From Glycine soja (taxonomy: Eukaryota; Streptophyta; Magnoliopsida; Fabales; Fabaceae): 64,000 bases of DNA. The DNA lies in NCBI RefSeq assembly GCF_004193775.1, contig NC_041020.1:8315198-8379197 (forward strand), read 5' to 3'. Shown in pieces: positions 1 through 13,206 of this stretch (the first letter of the stretch is position 1; each line of letters opens with the position of its first letter). A program made the translations under genes and the position numbers. Below the pieces are notes generated by a model. It did not search any database. It saw only the letters and a program-made list of their open reading frames with translations, and had not been told where the DNA came from.

Positions 1-216
1 AGAAAAAGGCCAACGGTTTTAGAAGAACATAAAGCCTTCAATTATAGAACAATAAAGCGACCTCCAAAACTAGTAAGATCTTGTATCAAATGGTGCGACA
101 AAGTTCATTATATAAAGACTTGAATCACAGGAAATCCTCAATCCACATCTCAAAATTAACAAGTCCTCAATTTTTTTAACACACCACCAACCCCAAATCC
201 TAAGGTTCATTTCAAT
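1..216 (+). promoter_or_regulatory. Promoter and 5' UTR of GDSL gene 1
   Basis: A TATA box (TATATAAA, about 109-116) lies roughly 100 bp before the ATG, in a context ending GACTTGAATC that recurs upstream of all four GDSL genes in the window. The stretch aligns by eye with the promoters of GDSL genes 2 and 3. It matches each only partly, and far less well than the gene body matches gene 3. The window edge cuts off anything further upstream. Confidence 0.7.
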
Positions 217-2158
217 ATGGCAATCTTGTCAAGTTTTGCTCCTTTGACCATTCTTAGTTTAGTCTTGTTAGTGGTTGGAATCATTGTGTCTGGGGTTGAA
301 GCTAGGCCAAGAGCATTCTTTGTGTTTGGAGATTCACTTGTTGACAATGGAAATAACAATTACTTGGCCACCACGGCACGTGCCGATGCTCCTCCTTATG
401 GGATTGATTACCCTCCAACTCATAGACCAACTGGTCGTTTCTCCAATGGCTACAACATTCCTGATCTTATCAGTTAAGTTCACATATCTCTTCCCACATT
501 TTAAAACTTTTTTTAACTTCAACATTCATCTTTTAAGCTTCATTTTCCATCATGCATATTTGAAGTTTTGAACCCTTTTTGGTCATGTAGCTTTTCCTAT
601 AATAATTAACTTAACATAGACACATAAAGTTTATGTCTAACTAGTTGGGTTGTTTTCAGGTCAGAGACTTGGTGCAGAGTCAACATTGCCATACTTGAGT
701 CCAGAATTAAGAGGAGATAAGCTACTAGTTGGTGCCAATTTCGCTTCAGCAGGAATTGGAATCCTTAATGACACTGGAGTTCAGTTTGTAAGTTCATTAC
801 TGGCTACTTGATAGTTACCTTTTCCCATTATATCTAATATGTGTTATGCCCATAACCTTGAGCACCAGAATATATAAACATAACCCAACATAAATTCTAA
901 AATAATAATAAAATGGTAAAATTTAAGGAGTGCACTTAAAAAATGATTGTGTAACTTTTGCAGGTAAACGTGATCAGAATGTATAGACAGCTAGAATATT
1001 TTAAGGAGTATCAAAACCGAGTGAGTGCTATAATTGGAGCTTCAGAGGCTAAGAATTTGGTGAAACAAGCACTAGTGCTCATCACTGTAGGAGGCAATGA
1101 TTTTGTAAACAACTACTTCTTAGTGCCCAATTCAGCAAGGTCCCAACAGTACCCACTACCTGCATATGTCAAGTATCTCATCTCTGAGTACCAAAAGCTT
1201 TTGCAGGTAACACCCTTTTGATTAATCAAAAGGATTAACAGTTAATGTCCTCTAATCTCTAATATGATACGTATATATATATATATATATGTTGCAGAGG
1301 CTATATGATTTGGGAGCACGCAGAGTTCTTGTGACAGGCACAGGACCCTTGGGTTGTGTTCCATCAGAATTGGCCCAACGTGGTAGAAATGGACAATGTG
1401 CTCCTGAACTACAACAAGCTGCAGCACTCTTCAACCCACAACTCGAACAAATGTTACTTCAACTCAACCGCAAAATTGCAACTGACGTTTTCATTGCTGC
1501 AAACACTGGAAAAGCTCACAACGACTTCGTTACTAACCCCCAACAATTCGGTACTACACACTACTAATAACTAACTTATCTTCATGTCATCTAACTCTAT
1601 ATCCTCTTGGTCAAGGTTCTAGACTGAGGTTGCAGTTGTGTTGCAACCATTGCCATTTGATGTGGGCTAAATGTGGTTGATGCAGTTTGCAATAACAATG
1701 TGGTTGCTATGTTCATAGGATTAGGAACCAAAATTTTTGTGACCATATGCCATCCATAATTTAAAATTGTTAAAGATTCTATGTTGATTAGTGATATGAC
1801 CAAATTAAAATATATAAGTGGGGTATACACCCAATTCCAAACTCTAAGATAAAATCTTGCTCTAACTTGTGCAGTCATAAATAATCAAGTACTAACATTT
1901 GTGTTATTGTTGTTTTGTGTAGGATTTGTTACATCACAGGTAGCTTGTTGTGGACAAGGACCTTACAATGGTATTGGGCTATGCACAGCACTCTCCAACC
2001 TTTGCTCCAACAGAGAGCAGTATGCATTTTGGGATGCATTCCATCCATCTGAAAAGGCCAATAGGCTTATTGTGGAGGAAATTATGTCAGGTTCTAAAGC
2101 CTACATGAACCCAATGAACCTTAGCACCATCCTAGCTTTGGATGCAATTACCACATGA
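217..2158 (+). CDS. GDSL esterase/lipase, LTL1/cutin-synthase-like (GDSL gene 1)
   Basis: Five exons: 217-472, 660-787, 964-1206, 1298-1550 and 1923-2158, all with GT..AG introns and continuous frame, giving 371 residues, the usual size for plant GDSL lipases. A hydrophobic signal peptide (residues 1 to about 29) is followed by block I with the nucleophile (FVFGDS, Ser40), block II (GANFASAG, about 110-117), block III (GGND, Asn173) and block V (DAFHP, Asp331 and His334). It is probably secreted and acts on lipid or cutin esters in the wall; by memory the closest Arabidopsis relatives are LTL1 (At3g04290) and At5g33370. Substrate is not shown by the sequence. The protein differs from GDSL gene 3 at only a few positions, and introns 1-3 are also almost identical. 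Intron 4 is 372 bp here against 98 bp in gene 3. The start is the first ATG after the TATA box and opens the signal peptide. Confidence 0.94.
1613..1733. repeat. Possible diverged MITE-like repeat in intron 4 of GDSL gene 1
   Basis: This part of intron 4 is absent from the same intron of GDSL gene 3, which joins almost directly across it. It has GGTT..TTGCAACC-type inverted pieces resembling the small repeats in introns of GDSL genes 2 and 4, but the ends are badly eroded, so membership of that family is a guess. Confidence 0.35.
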
Positions 2159-5100
2159 AGATAAACGAACCCAATAATCCTAGAACTTGTTTCACCTTCC
2201 ATGCTAGTTCATGACCTCTTTCTACTTTTTTAGTACACCTATATTAATTGTAATTGTGATGATTATCGTATACTCTTCTGTATAAGTGAGGAACTAAATT
2301 TTAGGAAGAAAATAACTTCCGTTTACCAAAAGTAGAAATGGAGAATATATATGCCACATTCATTCCAAAAGGGACGATATGTTACACTGTCCCTTTTCGC
2401 CCTTTCTGAAGCGCAACCTTGGCAGTTATAAGAAACAAAAATGTTATTTCTACACTTTTATTTTTCTTTTATGCCTATCTTCTATGATAACAAAGTAAAT
2501 TTAGACTTGAAGGATGTAGGCGTAACTCAATTGAAAACTCTAATCATGGTGATTACAAAAAATTCATATTTTTTATTTGTCACTTCTCAATTGAAATTTT
2601 TCTCAATAATGAATCATGCTTGAATGATATTTTCATTATGACTATGTTGGTTAAGATATTTCAGATTTTCAGCTAATTTTTATTTTTTTTACTAGTTAAA
2701 AAATTCATTTGGTGGTTCAATAAAATAAGTTTTTAGTTTAGTAGCTTCTAATGTTTTTTAAAATGTTACTTGAAGTTGCATTTTTTTAAACGCTATCTTC
2801 TAACTTCTAACTTTTTATATTTTATTTTCTTTTTATCTTTAACATATTTATCAATTTTTTTACTTTTCATTTTTAAATAAATAATTATTTATTCTTTTTC
2901 AGTAATTTTATACTTTTTTAGATATTTCAACAATTAGTTGTACTAAATATTTATAATTTAACAAATTAACTTTTCAGCTTATAACTAATTTTTCAGCTAA
3001 CTTTGTTAAACATAACCCTAACTAGACAAAAGTATCTACTATCCAATTTGCTATTTTGAATATATCATTGGTCTTTGACTGTGTTTAGGTCTGATCATTT
3101 GCAATCCCACAAAGGAAATTGCTTCTTTGTTATGAATCCTGTTTCTTTAAGATTCTAGAATAAACTAGATAGGTGGCGCTTGTCATGTTGATGTTGTTGT
3201 TTTTAACATACTGTCCCTCAAAGGCTCAAACCATTTATCACATAAAATAGGATAAAATTTTTAGAGCTTGATATATATTATGCTGAGAATGAGGTATTAT
3301 AAGTATTTGCTTTAAATAAGACAATGCATTCTAAATAGTATGTTAATTATGGGGAATATCATGAAACTGATTACAAACTTGAACGTATTAGCATTTAGCT
3401 GAATATACAATATGGGAAATAGAGTACAATTTTCCCAATAAAAATATTCATTTAATCAGATTATAATTTTTATAATACGACGTATGGATTTGCAAATTTG
3501 ATTTATCGTTATGGTAACCTCTTGTTTTTTTTTTTTTTTGTAAACCATCCATAGACACTACGATTTGAAGGGTTCTAAATTTAATATTACAGCCACGATA
3601 TTTTTGTCTTGATCGAACAATTTTGATTTATTCAACTAACATTTTCATTTTTTTTTAATCTTGCTTTGAATTGAATCAAGTAGTAACATATATAGCAAGG
3701 AGGATGAGCTCAAACTTTGCTTGTGGAATGCACTCCGTTACGCAGTGGTTACAACTTAGGGGTGAAAAACTTGAACAAATGAGAGATATATAGAGGCTGC
3801 ATGATTTTAAAGGGTTAAGAACTTATACATCTTGGGTAATTTCATTTGATGTTAATTAGGTTTAAGTTAAAATTTAACATGGTATCATATAACAAAAAAT
3901 AGTTAAATTTTTGCATGCATATAATATATATAATTTAATATTATATATATCTAATATTTTTTATAAATAAAAATATAACTACATTGAGTATAAAAAAATA
4001 CTATATTTATTTATTTATATAAAACTATAGATACATTTTTCTAACTCTAATGATAGAAATAAAGATTCACTATATTCTTATTTTATTATAAAATTTATTG
4101 ACGAGACACTTAATTATTTCACAAATAAAACCTATTAACATTTTAAGTCACACTCACACTCATATGAGTGAAAAAATTATTATTTGAATTATGAATAATG
4201 TTATTAAATATAAGTACTACTACTTAAATTATCAAATTCTATGAAATTGTTAATTAAAATAAACTAACTTAATTATTTTGTTGGTTTTGATAATTAATTA
4301 TTTGTTTCTTATATATATATGGATTCAAGTAATATATGAGAAAAGAAATAAATTAGATATATAATAATTTGAGATAATTATATATGAATATCTCAACATC
4401 ATAAACACTCGACTCAAGTTTATAGTAATATTTTTTTTTATCTCTTTTTCTATCACATTATGTTACTCATTATACGTATATTTTTCTCTGTTCTCTATCC
4501 TTATGCAATTAACATTGTAATTTCATGTATTATGTTTTAATAATTTTTTATATAAATTTTAAAGGTGGCCTAAAAATATTTCTATAATAATATATACACA
4601 CTTTAAAAAAATTTACAGGGGTGCCAATGGATGTTTAACAACTCACAATCTCTTTGTCCTTCCTTCTTGATTCTCTTTATTAAAATGACGTCCAAAACAA
4701 CTAAGCTAGACATCTCCATGAAAAATGTTTGTTAACCAACCACAAAACGATGGCAGAACGTACTAACAAATCAAATGTAAACTTGTACTTCTCGATCAAC
4801 TCTAATAGTGATCTAAAACTTCTGCACAATTAGAAGTTCAACACTACTGCACCAACAAGAATCCCGTAGAGAAAGCCATTGACACGTGTGATGATGGCTG
4901 GACAATTTATATATAGAAATTATTATAATTATAACTAACTTATTGAATGTGAGAAAAATTAAAGTGTTTTTTTAAGTATGGAGCTTCAAATTGGATGTAC
5001 ATGTTGAATGCTTAAGCAAGACATCACAATATAACAAGTGTATAGTTGAATCCCATGTAAATATAAATTAACATCGATCTAAGTCTATTTGTTTCCTTAG

Positions 5101-5315
5101 ACTTCTACTCTCTCCACACTTTCTCATTTAAATACTCTTCTTTGATGAAGTGGTTAACTTCACTCTCATAGCATACATTTGATATATGCTCTTATACTTT
5201 TAAATTTTGTTATCAATTGAATGGTTTAACAATATGTAACTATATCAGAAATTTAAACACAATTTTTTTATCTTAATATTCAAATATGGTCTTACGAATC
5301 TATAACTTCTTATCT
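2159..5315. other. AT-rich intergenic DNA after GDSL gene 1
   Basis: No gene, RNA or complete element is recognisable. The first ~190 bp are 3' flank: the first ~60 bp after the stop resemble GDSL gene 3. From about 2250 to 2345, including GAAGAAAATAACTTCC and the CCAAAAGTA that follows, the flank instead matches, in inverted orientation, the 3' flank of GDSL gene 2 (about 24580-24670). The remainder is low-complexity A/T sequence. Confidence 0.6.
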
Positions 5316-5318
5316 CTT

Positions 5319-5640
5319 CACTACTACATAATAGCGATTCTACACCGGTTATAAAGCACATACAACATCGGTTGTTAACCGTCGTCGTAGAATGACAACC
5401 CATCTACAATGACGGTTAACAACCCGTCTTAGAATGTGGCACATTCTAAGACGGTCTCGTTCATAGATCCGTCTTAGAATGTGACACATTCTAAGATGAG
5501 TCTATGAATGCGACCGTCTTAGAATATGACACATTTTACGATGAATCTGTGAATGCGACTGTCTTAGAATGTGACACATTCTAATACGGGTATGTGAACA
5601 CGACCATCTTAGAATGTGACACCTTTTAAGATGGTTATTG
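5319..5640. repeat. Left terminus and subterminal repeats of the CACTA element
   Basis: After the terminal CACTACTA come at least five copies, in both orientations, of a motif close to GTCTTAGAATGTGACAC or its complement ACATTCTAAGACGG, spaced about 45-65 bp. In En/Spm elements such subterminal arrays are the binding sites of the element's DNA-binding protein; that role here is by analogy. Confidence 0.75.
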
Positions 5641-6734
5641 GCAGAACCTTCATAGAAATGTTTTTTTTTTTAATCAACTGATTTGTTTTCATAGCCACCT
5701 ATATATTTTATCATTTTCAGACCACACAACTTGGCAAAAATTAAGGTAATGACATTACATACCAATACATGTAATGAAAAGAAAATCATGTTAGGTAGCT
5801 AGAGACGCAAGTCAAAGAAATTAAGTCATGTAGGAGAACAAAATTATATTGTTGCTATTAGAAAAACATAATGCTGTAGTACCTATGTTCAAATTATGTG
5901 ATGATCCTTCAATGTTGTAAAGCTGGTTGTCTTCAAATTCTTATGTCCATGTGGCTTTTAATTGGTTGTACAAAAAGAGTTGCAAATCCTCATGCTTTTT
6001 TAGTATGTGTTTATCATCTAATTGGCAGTTATCTTCAGTTTTAGAATCTCTGATCTGCTTTGGATACAAATAAAAGTTGTTAATGTTACGGATTCATGGT
6101 TTGATAAAAATTCGTTTTTACAAAAGCTTTTCCAATTAGACAATTTATTTTATGAAAATTCAATTTGAATAAAAATCGATGTTAAAGTCACTGTAGGTTT
6201 TCCAATTAGACAAGTTATTTAACAACACCTTACATACTATAATACATGTTGGGTTAATCTGATTATCTACATCAATAACCATTATAGAGAACCTTTCAGT
6301 GAATTAATGATTTCTATCAGTTGATCTGTCATGTACCTTGGTCTAAATGCATACTTATATAATTGATTATTGTTATTATAAAACACACGATGGACTTGGT
6401 AACAATTAAGTACAAAAACTTAAAATAGATGCTATGGATTGAAATCCTAAACGACTCATCATGGAATAAAGTGACTCTTAATATGTTAGTATTTTCATTT
6501 CATCTATAGGTAGGTAGACTAAAAATGGGAGGCCATCTGTAATCTGCTTTTGAAGTTACAAAGTCACCCACCATTCCTATGCAGCGATTATGATGTACAA
6601 GACTACTACTACCTTACAACTTACAAGACATTCAAACCTTCACCAACTATATGCTCATAGAAGGGCAGATTCAATAAATTAACCAGATTCAATAATTTAA
6701 CAAGTTCAATGTGTCAGACCTTATTCAATGCACC
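5641..6734. other. CACTA interior without recognised gene
   Basis: AT-rich sequence between the left subterminal repeats and the captured CER3-like fragment. No coding similarity was recognised on either strand. Confidence 0.5.
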
Positions 6735-9276
6735 AAGGCTGATGACTTTAACCCCAATTTTATCAGCCCTGTGGATAGCTTGCTCAATTTGATTCTTGAT
6801 TCCCTCAGTCGCAAATGGCAAGAAATACTGTAAAAATGTTGAAAAAAAAAATAAAAGTCAACCAATACTTGTTAATTTCCATTCTTTGCAGCATTCATGG
6901 TGGAAAAAAGGGAAATAAACAAAAAATGGATATAAATTAAGCCAATAAAGCTACCTGAAAGCCACATCTAGGTATAAGCCACGTTTGGTGAAGTTTGCCT
7001 CTGAGATAGTAGAAACTAACTAAAAAGGTCTAGGACGAAGCCCACATTGCTAGCAAAACTAGAAAAGTAATGGGCAAGCCTGGGAGCAAGAAGAACCTTG
7101 TTGTGTATGGCAATGAAGCAAAGGATCTATAAACAAATTGAACATGCATACTGGATGACACATCAACTATATGTGCTAGGAAAACACAATGGGGTACCAT
7201 ATCACCGTTTCCTGCAATGACAATTGAATGGTAATGGTAAAATTTTATTTTACATCAAAACATAGAATGCGGCTTCTGTGGAATGCTATTGGTGATGTAA
7301 TGATGTTGAGTTCCCATAAAGCATTGAAGTCAAAATGAATAAAAGAAAAATTGGATGAAGTGATTATTAAAGCTGAACTTAGTACTTTGTGTGATTTCCA
7401 TGAATATTGTTGAGGTTATTGCCAAGTGCATCAAACAAAGGCATGAAGAGGCACAAATTAGTGTCCTTATCAGAGTTGAGTACGTGGTGATATCTGCATC
7501 ATACCATAGAAAGCCAATCAATGATACATACAACTCACAACTGCAAAGAAATGGACATGAATAAAGATAAGCTTTTGAACCAATGACATTTGATATTGAA
7601 GAAAGCTAAATACATTATGCGGAAAAATTTAAATAGGCTTCAAGCCTAACAAACATCTTTAGCTATTTGGTTCTCGAAGAATTTAATAGCCTCCTAGTTG
7701 TTGAACTTGTGGACTAGTTGTTTACATGAACTTCTCTCTTCATAACAGAGAACCTTAAATTATTAGCTTTAGGCCCTTTTTTTTTCCATCCACCCCTCTC
7801 TTAATGGTATGTTTGTATGGACAAGGACAAAGAGAAATAAAAGCACTTAAAATTATTGTTTAGGTAATTAATTAGTGATGTTGCTTGAAAGTTCTATAAA
7901 AATAGGAAAAGCAAATAAGGATTTTCAATTTTTATGTAATTATCCAAAATCACAGTTCCTCTAATTTATATAAACTTTCTTCCCAACTCAAATTTTTCTT
8001 CACTTGTTTCTTTCGCTACCAACATTCAAGTATGCCATAAAGAACCTGAAGTGTCACAACTATTCACGTACGGTTTCGTTTGTACTATAGGACACACAAT
8101 AAATGCTTTTGACTTGCCGTCCTAAAAATTTGATAGAAATCAATGCGAGCTTTCTTATGTCTAGTTGAGGATCAAATATATGATGCCAGTAACTAAGATT
8201 TATATTGGAAAATTATGGATGCAACAAATGTAAATTAACTTACGTCGGTGTGTATATCTACTATCTAAGACATGGAAGTTTCTCGAACAATTGATGAGGA
8301 AAAATTTCAACATTGCAGTGGCCCAAGCATTTCAGGAAATAAAAACTCAAAACATAACCATATATCATGCTTGCTGATCCATATCCCATCAAAGAAGCCC
8401 CAAGGATAGGGATTCCAATGATTACCGTCATAAGGTGATGCTCCAAAAGTGTTGCATTTCCAGTTGTAGGAAAATAAGTCATATTTCAATAACCAACACA
8501 ACATTAAAGTATTTTGCAATGAATATAAGATAATAAATGTATTTTTAAGTTTGGCCTGGAGAATTATTTACAAGTCTTCCTTTTTTTAACAATCAGATAG
8601 GTCCAAAATCAGAATACAAGAGGAGGCTTAAAATGAAGAAGGGTAAAGTTTATATATGATTCTCACCAGTAAAAGACTGTGGTACAGGAGATCAATGATG
8701 AAGTGAATGATAATGGGTGAAAAGATAGTCTCCATGGAACTTCCTATGCACCCATAATAAAGTGGCTTTGAGATTCCCACATGAAGAACCAAAGCAACAA
8801 TAATACCTTTTACATTCCAAAGAGAAAGATGCTAAAGAAAGGGAAACATATACCATATATGCCATGGAGGCAACTAGTGCATGCAGAATCAACAAATTGT
8901 CCCTATTGGAAAAAAACAAGTATATTAGAATGTACATATGAAACCATTTTCAACATAATGTAATTTCAATACAATAATTAAAAAGAGAGAGAGACAGAAA
9001 CAAATCCATTTTGAATTGTTTACTAGTCCCATTCTTTGTGAATCTGCTTGAAATCAACACCCTTTTAAACAATCCATTGATTTCTGGTTAGAAAAAAGGC
9101 CCATACAATAGATACTATATATATCATTGGAAAGCAAATAAAGATGACACACATAACCTATGTCAGTACAAGTAAAAATTAACATAACAAATAAATAAGC
9201 ATGGCATAGCTAGATGTTTTTGTACCTTGTATGTTCCAAAGTTCTCCCAAGGCCATGCTGATAAAGGAGGCCCCAT
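6735..9276 (-). pseudogene. Captured CER3/WAX2-like gene fragment
   Basis: Reading on -, pieces occur in the order expected for a CER1/CER3 fatty-acid-hydroxylase-type wax protein: an N-terminal MGPPLSAWPWENFGTYK at 9276-9236 followed by a GT donor; HALVASMAY and HRKFHGDYLFTHYHSLHH (about 8890-8695); ATLLEH through a long segment to PHQLFEKLP (about 8450-8270); DTNLCLFMPLFDALGN (about 7460-7415); [13 protein letters not shown] (about 7180-7145); [19 protein letters not shown] through LHQTWLIPRCGFQ (about 7130-6957); and [18 protein letters not shown] to ISLGALNK (about 6830-6735). Histidine boxes are visible. There are frameshifts and stops (for example HH followed by TGA near 8693), and the C-terminal half of the family protein is absent. 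Intron-like gaps remain, so it is not a retrocopy. Family members act in very-long-chain alkane (wax) synthesis in the ER; this copy cannot. CER3 rather than CER1 is my best match from memory. Confidence 0.82.
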
Positions 9277-9845
9277 TTCAACAACTGCACAACTATATTG
9301 CAATTAAGATTCCCTTGTGATCAAACATAATTGGTCCACACTATATTGTCTTTTCTTCTAGGCACCTATATGCTTTTTTTGTTGTTTCTCTCTGTATTTA
9401 TTAAGAAGACAATAGTGTCGAAAGAAAGCAGCAACCGAATACGAAAAAAGAAAAGAAAGAAACCAGCAACCCCAAATATGTAGACATACAACATGCCATA
9501 TAGATTCATTGAACACCTCATCTCTGTAACTATAAATAATTACACAAAACTTATGGAATGTATATGTGCTACCTGATTTTTCTTCTTGTTAGATGCACTG
9601 TCAATAGGACTACCATAATGCGGATAACAATGACCTGCAACCAATTAGTGTGCCACAACAAAAACACTTATCCTATAGGGATGAGTACAAATTGCAACCA
9701 CAAAACATTGTGCAATGACTTCGGTCCACAAAAATATTAACAAAGAAATATATAATAATGTTGAATTAAATGTCAATTGACCATAATTGTTTATAATGTA
9801 AACAATGAAAATGTTAACTTCCAAACAAAAATCTTCCTATGTCAT

Positions 9846-12800
9846 CTAAATTTTTCTAACTTCCATGTTTTTAAGTTGTAGAAAATATGCTGCCCATTTC
9901 TTGCGTAGTGATGTCATGGCTTCCCTGTCTAACGCTGTTCCATCACAAAACCACTACAAAATTGTAAACATGAAATTAGTGTCATACATCAAGCATTAAG
10001 GTAGGATTTGATACCAAAGTAACAAATTAGGTATTGTTATAGTATGCATACCTTGTTCCATTCATTCTTCAAACCGTCGCTGACTATGCACCACATCCAA
10101 TGCATGACATAATATCCACACTCATAGCTTCCGGGTTGAACATGACTCTAAATGCAGTATGAAATTACCTAAGCTAGTACTTTTATACTAACACATGGTA
10201 CTAATTTGAAATGCCTATTGATGAAATAATGACATACCTTTGGTTCAATCCATCGAGGTGCAGCTTCATCTGCCTTACCTTCCAAACTACTGGATAATTT
10301 CTTCATTGCACTAGTTTCCAAAATGACAAAAACGTATATAACATAAAAAATACTTTGTTGCTATACTACACTTGGTAAACAATAAATTTGTTATAATTTT
10401 AACAATAACCTGTTAATTGCAACCTTGATGTGAACATCAGGCTTTTTACGTAAAGAAGAAAATCAAACAACAATATTGTCCCGTGGACACATAACAAGAA
10501 GTTGTCAATGTGTCTTGAAGTAAAAAAATGTAATTAAAGAACTTATAATGCAAACTTTTTCACAATAATGACATCAATTTCACTTACTGATTCAAGTAAG
10601 GTCCTAAGTACACTTGTCAATGTGATTACTTGACCCACGTTTCAATGTATTATTGACATTCTTCACGTCTGTCCTTTGCGTGGTGTATAGAATGTGGCTC
10701 AAGGAAACCATACACTGAACCATAACCTAAGCTTGTACTTCAATCATTCATAAACCTATTTCAAACATTTGACATGAATATTGTTAAGCATATATTGTAA
10801 AGAATATTAATTATGACTTAACTTGTACGACACCTTCTAAACCTAATTTACTTACATCATCCACAGGTGTAGTATAGATATGTTCAAACATTTGTCACCT
10901 AAAATGATTTCAGTAACATCTGCATGTGTGATTAAAAACCCATCTTTTGCATTAGGTATCCCAAATTTTGTCCCGTCCCACGACAACTCAATTGGCTTTT
11001 GGTAAACATCAAACAAGTTCTTAACCAATTCTCCCAATGGATTAATTGTAGCCACTGTGTCGCCACTTTCAGTAGGTCCAACCGACTTCGGAACACCCTT
11101 TTGTGAATCCTACATGGTTAATGAAAATAACAATTATTCTAATTTTGTTTAAGAATGTCACAAAAATTAATACATTCAGAGGGAATAGAAAAAACCTCAT
11201 CAAACACAACTTTTACAAGATGTGTCAGCCATCCGATGAATGTGCCAATGGTTCACCTCACAAACTGAACCTCTAACGTTGGAATGGGACTTGAGCGTCA
11301 TTGTTGTAAACTGTGACAACACTCACCCGAAGCACGTCATATGCATAAGGGACATTGTGTATGGTGGATGAATTGTCATACATTCTTCCCAATGCCACTA
11401 GCCAAGTACTCTGTTCAGCAACTATGTACAAGCCCATAGTATCCACACGAACATCAAAAGGCTCTTTACCTAATGCATTTGTGTCAGCTTCAACACAGCT
11501 CCCCTTCATGCTCACACGTGCAGCTAAAAGTTCTATATCCGGCGCCTCAACGGGGGGTGAGAGATGTGATGCAATCTAGGATAACTCTATTTTTATTGCT
11601 TCTTTTAACTCTTGTTTAATTATCTCCAAACTACGTTTGTTTTCCTCTTCTACTTTCCTCCTCCACGCCTTCTACAGGTGCTTGTTTTCCTCTTCCACCT
11701 CTTTCCTCCACTCATCCTTGAGGTTACCGATGATGTCAGCCAATTTTTGTTGGGTGATTGATGTGGACGAAGTGTTGGAGCCACATGAGGCTTGTCCAAA
11801 GTATTGGCAGATTGTGACACCTGTCCCTGCAACACGAACACGACCTGGATGCTTAGGTCGGCCAATAGCAGTGTTCAGTATGTCCTCATGAACATGCAGA
11901 ACAAAGTTGTCCTGCGTTGTTTGTTCCTCTAAAAAATCCTGCGAGCAACACAATATGGATTTACATTTCAATGTTCATTGTTATAAAACAATAATTTGAC
12001 TTTGACTGTGAACAAACGACACATGAACTCACAATTTTGTCTGATATTTGTTGTGTTGCTGCATAGGTCATCTGCCCATATCGCTTTGTGTGGGCCATCT
12101 TCCACTTGACATGTCTCAAAATGGGGGATGGAGGGTCCACGGTCTTTGATGAATTTTCAGTAAACTCAGCTTCGTGTTCTCGTGTCTTCCTCTTCTCGTC
12201 CATAAGTTTTTTTTCAAGAAGATCATAACGCCCAGGAGATAGTAAGTGGGGGTAGTCAATGTATTTTTTAATTTCCTGTGCCTTTTTCCATATTCCCTTA
12301 CAAAAATAATTAACAATTTGCACAAATTATTCAATAACAAAAATCATACTTAATTCAATTTGAAATACAAATGTACTTAAACAAACCTGCCAATTAGGGG
12401 TTTGGCGGCTTTTTGCAAATTCGGCCCATGTAGCTGGATCAATACCATACTTAAAGGTAGGATCATCTATTTGTTGACCCTCATTGTCAGCATAAACAAA
12501 TTTTGTCGTCAAGGAAGACTTAAATTGCCTCCATCTAGTAGCGACTATTGACATGACCTTCTTTTTCGCATTGCCACCTTCAGGGATGTCAAATTTGCCC
12601 TGCAAATCAAAATTGTTATGTAACAGTAAGTCAATGATCATTTTTTAAACTTAGTTAAAGATAATGTTATACATACGTGTACTTAAATGCACTTACCAAA
12701 ATGTCATCCCATATTAGGTCTTTAGAGATTTTGGGACAACATTCCAATTGGAGTGGACAATAGGAATTTTTTCTCGTGCCACAACCCCCAGATAACTATG

Positions 12801-13001
12801 AAACTTTTCTTTATGAGGGTCTGATCCTCTCCTAGTCGTAGGATTGATGTTAACAATTGGTCGCGGCTGATCCAAGCTTCTAACAGTGAGCCTTCTTAGC
12901 CTGGTGGATTGTCTAGTCTTCCTTGACGTAACCTCCGGAGGAATATCTGAATGTGGAGGGGACCTTGGGGGTGTTGCCATGACTCTGCGCAAATAAAACA
13001 A
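9846..13001 (-). pseudogene. CACTA second gene: Ptta/En-Spm domain, coiled coil and Ulp1-like protease
   Basis: On - the first piece starts at ATG 13001 with a Ser/Pro/Arg-rich leader. A Ptta/En-Spm-type DNA-binding segment follows (about 12600-12390; [17 protein letters not shown]), then a segment around KRYGQMTYAATQQISDKI (about 12090-12035), a Glu/Lys-rich coiled coil (about 11740-11600), a domain with VALGRMYDNSSTIHNVP (about 11410-11350), LSWDGTKFGIPNAK (about 11000-10940), and finally an Ulp1/C48-protease-like end with YECGYYVMHWMW (about 10125-10090) and KKWAAYF, stopping near 9846. The Cys of ECGYY would be the catalytic Cys of the family. Introns seem to separate several pieces. In-frame stops, for example after NKHL near 11672, make it a relic. 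This architecture is common in plant CACTA elements. Confidence 0.75.
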
Positions 13002-13206
13002 ATTGAGTTAGGACATAGTGAGTTATATAAACAACATATAAGCATTAAGTTGTAAATATCCAAATAAATAAATGTATTACAATTATGAAAGATGTATGCT
13101 ATATACATTACTTTGTTCTTACGCAGTTACATAGGAATGTTCTCCCATAAACCTTCATCATGATCATTACGATTTGCATGTACATCATCCTCCTCGTGTT
13201 CAACAT

